A DNA stretch of 64,000 nucleotides, taken from positions 17,375 through 81,374 of the forward strand of contig NZ_QQAY01000015.1 of NCBI RefSeq assembly GCF_003350505.1. Reading direction: 5' to 3'. The notes under the pieces are model-generated. The model saw only the letters and a list, made by a program, of their open reading frames with translations. It was not told the DNA's origin and did not search any database. Shown in pieces: positions 59,356 through 64,000 of the stretch (its first letter is position 1; each line of letters opens with the position of its first letter). The position numbers and the translations under genes were made by a program. The DNA is from Falsibacillus pallidus (GTDB lineage: Bacteria > Bacillota > Bacilli > Bacillales > DSM-25281).

Positions 59356-59427
59356 AGTATAATGATGACATGTCTATATTTGAAGACGGCACTTTTACGT
59401 AACCAGGTACCTTTATGGTAACCTTAT
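59356..59427. promoter_or_regulatory. divergent promoter region with HxlR-like direct repeat
   Basis: Toward the VOC gene (minus): -35 TTCAAA (59379-59384), 17-bp spacer, -10 TATACT (59356-59361). Toward HxlR lies a tandem 11-bp direct repeat, GGTACCTTTAT and GGTAACCTTAT (59406-59427, 8 or 9 of 11 shared). This is a candidate operator. Confidence 0.55.
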
Positions 59428-59490
59428 TTGATAAATACCCCACTATTATGTACGGAATCCCTGTTTTTATAGGAATAGGAGGAAAAAACG

Positions 59491-59826
59491 GTGAAATCGA
59501 CTAAATATAACGTGCCCGTTGAAGCGACGTTAGAAGTTATCGGAGGAAAATGGAAGGTCGTCATCCTCTGCCTGTTAAAAGAAGGCGACAAACGTTTCAG
59601 CGAACTCCAGCGAGCAATGCCGGTCGTCACGAAAAAAATGCTCTCCCAGCAGCTCCGGGAATTAGAAAAAGACGGCATCATCAACCGAACCGTCTACGAC
59701 GAAATTCCGCCAAAAGTAGAATACTCACTCACCGAAGAAGGAGAAAGCCTCCGGGAAATCCTCAACCTCATGTGCGCGTGGGGAGACAAGAGACTCGGCA
59801 ACGACCCCGACTGCAGCGGGACATAG
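59491..59826 (+). CDS. HxlR family transcriptional regulator
   Basis: A 111-residue winged-helix protein: VEATLEVIGGKWKVVILCLL near 10-29, FSELQRAMPVVTKKMLSQQL near 38-57, and YDEIPPKVEYSLTEEGESL near 76-94. HxlR proteins often sense quinones or aldehydes through Cys; the only Cys here is at residue 24, plus two near the C-terminus. The last two residues and TAG come from a REP (GGGACATAG). It is divergent from the VOC/MDR pair. Confidence 0.9.
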   Translation: MKSTKYNVPVEATLEVIGGKWKVVILCLLKEGDKRFSELQRAMPVVTKKMLSQQLRELEKDGIINRTVYDEIPPKVEYSLTEEGESLREILNLMCAWGDKRLGNDPDCSGT

Positions 59827-59948
59827 GGACAGTGTTACTGTCCCTTTTCTTCTGCCTATCCCTTGGTGGATGTAGTCACTGACAGGGTTGGCAGTCGCGG
59901 TGGGTATGGCAGGGGTGTGGCGGGACAAGGAACCTGTCCCCGCGTCCC
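59818..59948. repeat. REP pair (REPIN-like), donating a stop codon
   Basis: Forward unit 59818-59844 covers the 3' end of the HxlR gene; inverted unit 59922-59948. Spacer 77 bp. Confidence 0.92.
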
Positions 59949-59958
59949 ATAAAAGTAA

Positions 59959-59986
59959 AAAGCGCGGAGTTTTTTCTCCGCGCTTT
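59959..59986 (-). terminator. terminator
   Basis: Perfect 11-bp stem AAAGCGCGGAG / CTCCGCGCTTT, 6-base loop of T, after the stop of the minus-strand gene. Confidence 0.9.
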
Positions 59987-59994
59987 GTTTCCGC

Positions 59995-60555
59995 TTATTC
60001 TTCACAGCTGGTGGAATATTGGATTGACACGCCACACAGGGATTCTTTCATGACGTCTTCAAAAACTTTGGAAGCTACTGCTGTGAAATTATTGCAGAGG
60101 TTTGATATGTCATCGTTATAAAACTGGATGACTTCTGGCTTAAATACAGGATATACTGCGTTATTGCCACCCATGTTCTGTCGCTTGACCACAACGTCCT
60201 CATAATATGGATTGTCTGATAGTGCTTGCTGAACCAGCCCTGCTATTGCAAACGCCCCTAATGGACATGGAACAGGCTCGACGATTTCCTGCTCGCTGTT
60301 GATGACCACCACGTTTATGCTCACATTTCCAAATTCAACAGGATTCTTCAAAAGCGTCGCCAAAGCGATGGCCTTTGCATCTCCAATTACCGTAACCGGG
60401 ATGATATAGTTGCCGGCTGTTGGTATAAGCGGCCCTACAATCACACTCGGATCCTGGCCGATCGAATATTTCAACTCATTTTGATATGTGACCCATGGTG
60501 CTGAAAGCTGAACTCCTGCCTCTGCCCCGACCTTTTCACTCATTTCATTTTCCAT
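59995..60555 (-). CDS. conserved-looking protein of unknown family
   Basis: A 186-residue soluble protein without signal peptide. An alternating hydrophobic N-terminal region (residues 38-110) suggests a beta/alpha fold. The C-terminal third has four Cys and an FVDDV-type pattern (YYEDVVVKRQNMGGNNAVYP, then FYNDDISNLCNNFTAV). I do not recognise it. A perfect terminator marks its end, which supports a real gene. Phage or spore links cannot be shown. Confidence 0.65.
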   Translation of the reverse strand: MENEMSEKVGAEAGVQLSAPWVTYQNELKYSIGQDPSVIVGPLIPTAGNYIIPVTVIGDAKAIALATLLKNPVEFGNVSINVVVINSEQEIVEPVPCPLGAFAIAGLVQQALSDNPYYEDVVVKRQNMGGNNAVYPVFKPEVIQFYNDDISNLCNNFTAVASKVFEDVMKESLCGVSIQYSTSCEE

Positions 60556-60627
60556 AAATCTAGTGCCCCCAAACTAATTAAAAAGTTGTACCACATAATA
60601 GTTTATTAATGATTGAGGAATTGGTGT

Positions 60628-60654
60628 GGGACAGAGGGACAGGTTCTTTGTCCC
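60628..60654 (+). repeat. REP unit, single
   Basis: GGGACAGAGGGACAGG, TTCTTTGTCCC, between two minus-strand genes. Confidence 0.9.
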
Positions 60655-60743
60655 ATTTTCACATGATGGACACTCGACGCGGTACCATTTAAAAAGTGAA
60701 TGATTCAGCTCTCAAAACTGCTTCCACATAGCAAGGCTAACGG

Positions 60744-61460
60744 TCATCCCCGCTCTCTCACTCTCCGTTCCCGCTTCAACAGCGCCCACATTGGCAGATA
60801 TGAGATAAGGAAAACAAAGATTGCAGCCACTTCGAGGTTGATATAATACATGACTCCTGACCCAAAAAAGGACAGGATGGTTTCAGCTTCCGTCGGGCTC
60901 GCCAAATAGAAAAAGTTGGTGTCTAGCCAAATATTCAGGAGAAAGATTGGCACCGCAATCAAATTTGCCAACAGAAAGCCGGTCCAGATGGATTTCTTAG
61001 GGAGGCGGTACCCTTCATACACAACGAAATAAAGGACTGCCCAAGGAATGGCGGAATGGAACAAGAAGTATCTTAGGAAACTGAAATGAGGAAATTGGTA
61101 GAACAATTCAGGTGTGACCATACTGAGGATTGGAGGAAGAAAACCGATAAAATACAGCAGCGAAAAGGCTCGGAGGCTTCGCTTGAAGAACAAATAAATC
61201 GAGATAAAAGCGCTGAACGAACACATCTGGAGAGGCAGACTGCTGACATCCCACTGATCCGTGGCCATATTCCAAATTTGACCGGATACTTCGCAGATGA
61301 CCAAGAGGCAAAATAAGGTCCATTTGATAGCTGACCGATGTGGTCTTAACGACCCTCTAAAATAAATAAGGAAAAAACTGATAGCAAGGAACACCAAGAA
61401 TACCATGATATGAGGACCAGAGAACAGTTCAAACGTCATCATTTCTGAAGGCGAAAACAT
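60744..61460 (-). CDS. TIGR02206-type membrane protein, YwaF-like
   Basis: A 238-residue integral membrane protein with six or seven helices. The family signature is seen: HIMVFLVFLAISFFLIYF near 16-33, then WDVSSLPLQMCSFSAFISIY near 70-89 and LAWP-type FHSAIPWAVLYFVVYEGYRLP near 134-155. Bacillus YwaF belongs here. Its function is unknown. Confidence 0.88.
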   Translation of the reverse strand: MFSPSEMMTFELFSGPHIMVFLVFLAISFFLIYFRGSLRPHRSAIKWTLFCLLVICEVSGQIWNMATDQWDVSSLPLQMCSFSAFISIYLFFKRSLRAFSLLYFIGFLPPILSMVTPELFYQFPHFSFLRYFLFHSAIPWAVLYFVVYEGYRLPKKSIWTGFLLANLIAVPIFLLNIWLDTNFFYLASPTEAETILSFFGSGVMYYINLEVAAIFVFLISYLPMWALLKRERRVRERG

Positions 61461-61536
61461 GATCCCACCCCTATTCCCTTAAGATTAGACGGTTATTATA
61501 CATAGTCTATTCGGCAGGGGTAAGAAATACGACTGT

Positions 61537-61563
61537 GGGACATGGGGACAGGTTCACTGTCCC
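61537..61563 (+). repeat. REP unit, single
   Basis: GGGACATGGGGACAGG, TTCACTGTCCC, in the 240-bp interval between the YwaF-like gene start and the DinB gene. Confidence 0.9.
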
Positions 61564-61707
61564 GCCACCATTTTCAGGAAGGATATTTAAAATATATAAG
61601 GAATGTTTATAGGAGAAGGAGTGGAGTTTTCATCAACAAATGACTATTTGAATCAATCGAATAACTAGCTTCTAAGATTCATATTTCATGAAAAGGAGAT
61701 CGAAGTG

Positions 61708-62184
61708 ATGGAAGTTTTTGCGACACAATATAATTGGATCAAACGGACCCGGGAACCACTGTTCCGCTACTGTGAGTCCCTTCCGCATGAAGACTATGCG
61801 AAGGAGCTTGATATTTTTGCAGGGGATTCCATCCTCAGCCTTCAGGTCCACACTGCGAATTGCTATCGCTGGTGGCTGGGGATTCGTGCCCTAGGAAAAT
61901 CACTTCCAGAACGCACACCGGAATCCGTAAAAGACATCCAAGGAGTGCGGGAACTTTTCCGTGAGGTCGATGATCTGGTGGAAGAATTTCTTCAAGAATT
62001 CCAAGGAAAGTGGGATCAAGTCATCCCGATGACCCTGAGCAATGGGGAAACCTTGAATCCTACTACATTATGGCTTTTCACACATACCACCACCCACGAA
62101 TTCCACCACAAAGGCCAAATCGTCAAAATGGGAAGATGCATGGGGCATATTCCGCCGGATACAGATTTAATTATCGAACCATAA
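61708..62184 (+). CDS. DinB family protein
   Basis: A 158-residue four-helix DinB protein. Metal-site His positions: SLQVHTANCYRWWLGI near 49-64 and HTTTHEFHHKGQIVKMGRCM near 127-146. The ATG at 61708 follows AAAGGAGATC. It may be a thiol-dependent metalloenzyme; the substrate is not known. A REP begins one base behind its stop (TAA T GGGAC). Confidence 0.85.
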   Translation: MEVFATQYNWIKRTREPLFRYCESLPHEDYAKELDIFAGDSILSLQVHTANCYRWWLGIRALGKSLPERTPESVKDIQGVRELFREVDDLVEEFLQEFQGKWDQVIPMTLSNGETLNPTTLWLFTHTTTHEFHHKGQIVKMGRCMGHIPPDTDLIIEP

Positions 62185-62185
62185 T

Positions 62186-62270
62186 GGGACGGAGGGACAG
62201 GTTTACTGTCCCTCCCCCCTCTTTCTGTTAAGTACTTAAGCTTGGGACACGGAACCTGTCCCCTTGTCAC
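62186..62270. repeat. REP pair (REPIN-like)
   Basis: Forward unit 62186-62212 behind the DinB stop, inverted unit 62244-62270 (ends GTCAC) four bases from the stop of the convergent VOC gene. Spacer 31 bp. Confidence 0.9.
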
Positions 62271-62274
62271 GCAT

Positions 62275-62652
62275 TTATATGAATTGAAGATAATCTATGG
62301 TATTTCCAAAGGGGTCATTAATGCTGATGTATTTTCCTGGAGGGCAGTCTGTTGGCTCTTCGATGATGAAGTTTACTTCTTTTTCTTTTAGAGATTTTAC
62401 TGTTTGCTCGATATCATCGGTTTTCAGCCCCAGTGCTATCCCTGTAGATCTCCTATTTTGGTCATAAACCGCTGAATCACTTTCCTCCAAAACGATTGGT
62501 AAATCCCCATGAACTAGAGAAGCGATAGACGGACCATATTGCTTGTTTACCTCAAATCCTAAGACGTTGGTATAAAACTCAATGGCTTCATTTAAATTTG
62601 GTACATAAATGCTAATGACACAAACTTGGCTCACCTTTATCACCACTTTCAA
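62275..62652 (-). CDS. VOC family protein
   Basis: A 125-residue glyoxalase-fold protein with SIYVPNLNEAIEFYTNVLGF near 14-33 and YISINDPFGNTIDYLQ near 108-123. The start is uncertain: the first TTG at 62652 or, more likely, the in-frame GTG at 62634 (VSQVCVIS). It is in line with the DinB gene at 62672 (same strand, about 20-40 bases). Confidence 0.82.
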   Translation of the reverse strand: MKVVIKVSQVCVISIYVPNLNEAIEFYTNVLGFEVNKQYGPSIASLVHGDLPIVLEESDSAVYDQNRRSTGIALGLKTDDIEQTVKSLKEKEVNFIIEEPTDCPPGKYISINDPFGNTIDYLQFI

Positions 62653-62671
62653 TATATTTTAAATGGAACAA

Positions 62672-63130
62672 TCAAATCATCATCATCTGCTTCATGCTCT
62701 TAATTGTCCCCATGTGCAGATTCTCGTGATTCATATGAAAAAGAAGCATATCCCCCACCGTGTTCATATGTAAAAATGATTCTTGCAGTCTATCATCAAG
62801 TCTTCCGCTGCATGCCTGTTCAACCAATGTAGGCTGTTCCTCCAGCAACTTAATCAATGTCTCCATTGTTGGAGGAGTCCTATCCCAATCCTCCGGTTTA
62901 CTGCCACGTGGAAACATCATGTGATAGGATTGAGGCAGCTTTCTCTCCTCACCAACTGATGGAAACATCGTATGATCCCAGCCAACTAAAATATGTCCAG
63001 CGTTCCATCTAATGCTGTTGCGATGGCCAAGGGGAATCCTGTCGACCATTTCCTCAGGTATGGTACCAAGAAAATCCACCGTCCACTTCCTCCACATCTT
63101 CATTTGACTAAACAACTGCTCTTCATTCAT
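62672..63130 (-). CDS. DinB family protein
   Basis: A 152-residue DinB-type protein (four helices). Metal ligand positions: SIRWNAGHILVGWDHTM near 39-55 and LLFHMNHENLHMGTIKSMKQ near 128-147. AAGGAG precedes the ATG. A glyoxalase-fold gene follows on the same strand, a pairing also seen for small thiol-dependent detoxification genes (inference). It is one of three DinB proteins in this window. Confidence 0.85.
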   Translation of the reverse strand: MNEEQLFSQMKMWRKWTVDFLGTIPEEMVDRIPLGHRNSIRWNAGHILVGWDHTMFPSVGEERKLPQSYHMMFPRGSKPEDWDRTPPTMETLIKLLEEQPTLVEQACSGRLDDRLQESFLHMNTVGDMLLFHMNHENLHMGTIKSMKQMMMI

Positions 63131-63152
63131 TCCTTCCAGCTCCTTTCATTTT

Positions 63153-63238
63153 GGGACACGGGGACAGGTTTACTGTCCCATCCCCCCTCTTGCTCACTCA
63201 ATCTCGTACTTGGGACGCGGAACCTGTCCCCGCGTCCC
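63153..63238. repeat. REP pair (REPIN-like)
   Basis: Forward unit 63153-63179, inverted unit 63212-63238, 32-bp spacer; the inverted unit ends seven bases from the stop of the next gene. Confidence 0.92.
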
Positions 63239-63245
63239 ACATTTA

Positions 63246-63455
63246 TCATTTAGTTTCCTTTATTACCTTGAAAGACAAACTACTTAGAATAAATGCCGCT
63301 GCTATTAATAAAGGGATTACCACAACGACCCCAATGAAGTCTGTTTTATAATTCCACGGTACGAAGGCCTCCCACAACCTTGTCATTACATTCCAAAGCA
63401 CAATAAAAATGAAGAAGGTGAAGAGAAAATAAATGATTCTTTCTAACAGTTTCAT
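63246..63455 (-). CDS. small membrane protein
   Basis: A 69-residue protein with two hydrophobic helices (about 5-22 and 41-57). GGAAAGG precedes the ATG. It lies 50 bases behind the next minus-strand membrane gene and may share its transcript. The function is unknown. Confidence 0.62.
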   Translation of the reverse strand: MKLLERIIYFLFTFFIFIVLWNVMTRLWEAFVPWNYKTDFIGVVVVIPLLIAAAFILSSLSFKVIKETK

Positions 63456-63505
63456 CTTATTTAATCCTTTCCCGTTTTAATTTAATGGTGTTCCTTTCTC
63501 GACGG

Positions 63506-63787
63506 CTAGCGGACCAAATCTTCCGTCTCATGCTTCTTCCTTTTCAAGTGGAAGTATGCTACCCAGAACAAAATGCAATAAATAATGATCATTCCAGCAC
63601 CCAATTTCGAAGAACCGGAAAACCCTTCAAACATAGAATAAATCACCCAGATAATCATCAGCATCAGACATGCTAGACCTTTTTTTCTGTTTTGCCTGTA
63701 GATAGAAACGAAAATAGCCAATCCTAACATTCCACCGATTATCTGAACAATAAAAATCATTATATACACCCATACATCAACGTCCAT
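63506..63787 (-). CDS. small membrane protein
   Basis: A 93-residue protein with three hydrophobic helices (about 5-28, 38-52, 64-82) and a charged C-terminus (KRKKHETEDLVR). AGGGGG precedes the ATG. The function is unknown. Confidence 0.62.
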   Translation of the reverse strand: MDVDVWVYIMIFIVQIIGGMLGLAIFVSIYRQNRKKGLACLMLMIIWVIYSMFEGFSGSSKLGAGMIIIYCILFWVAYFHLKRKKHETEDLVR

Positions 63788-63810
63788 ATGCTCAACCCCC
63801 TATTTAGAGT

Positions 63811-63895
63811 GGGACGCAGGGACAGGTTCCTTGTCCCACTCCACCACCCCGCTCCTGAGTTTAATCCATCAATGGGACAAGGAACCTGTCCCCAT
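63811..63895. repeat. REP pair (REPIN-like)
   Basis: Forward unit 63811-63837, inverted unit 63874-63895 (3' end decayed to CCCATAG), 36-bp spacer. The last 105 bases to the right edge show no further feature. Confidence 0.85.
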
Positions 63896-64000
63896 AGCCG
63901 TCAAGTTAACAAGAAAAAATAGGTACGTAAACCAGTGATAGTAAGAAAACCCTATGACTATTCAAAATTTTTCCATATATAGACGACTTGAATGAAAGCT

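Overview
The window looks like chromosomal DNA of a low-to-moderate GC Bacillaceae bacterium. The signs are strong AGGAGG-type ribosome sites with frequent TTG and GTG starts, a CwlO-type cell-wall endopeptidase with a WalR-like box, CsbD behind a SigB-like promoter, AI-2E, DUF4181, PspC and YwaF-type membrane proteins, and CcpA-type cre control. I see no rRNA, tRNA, prophage or CRISPR. The first gene is cut by the left edge.

Layout. 0-3.4 kb: small soluble enzymes, mostly on the minus strand (GNAT, Nudix, HAD phosphatase, DUF402, deoxyribosyltransferase-like, methyltransferase). 3.5-15.8 kb: small membrane proteins, an AI-2E exporter, CsbD, an SDR/MerR pair with a MerR-type promoter, a kinase, three tandem DUF4181 paralogues (the third frameshifted), glyoxalase-fold proteins, a deaminase, an XRE regulator with internal repeats and a frameshifted DUF2441 gene. 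15.8-20.3 kb: two Opp-type permeases without ATPase or binding protein next to an esterase-like hydrolase, then a PadR-controlled two-gene permease operon. 20.4-30.3 kb: a 38-residue peptide, peptidase E, a UvrD-type helicase, a LysR regulator, a thioesterase operon, a Trp/Asp/Gly-rich secreted protein and cwlO. 30.8-40 kb: a sugar locus with a ChvE/MmsAB-type ABC transporter under a cre-overlapped promoter, followed by a binding-protein sensor, histidine kinase, AraC-type response regulator and a XylF lipoprotein. 40.3-64 kb: SelO, an aspartyl-protease-like protein, DinB proteins, a Crp/Fnr-type regulator divergent from an MFS transporter, a DAACS symporter, a RAYT transposase, quinone-reductase-like enzymes, a large secreted lamin-tail protein and assorted small proteins.

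Two repeat systems dominate the non-coding DNA. The first is about 48 copies (including partial ones) of a 27-bp palindromic REP unit, usually in inverted pairs (REPIN-like). They are absent from the first 23 kb and dense from 41.8 kb to the end, around a single REP-associated tyrosine transposase at 50.9 kb. Many sit 0-8 bases after stop codons, and four genes (including the transposase itself) read into a unit that supplies their stop codon or last residues. One REP is split by a 113-bp MITE-like insertion with 12-bp inverted ends and a 4-bp target duplication. The second is six intergenic arrays of GCGCATA-type units at a 21-bp period, two helical turns; three carry a conserved upstream leader. 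I did not recognise this family.
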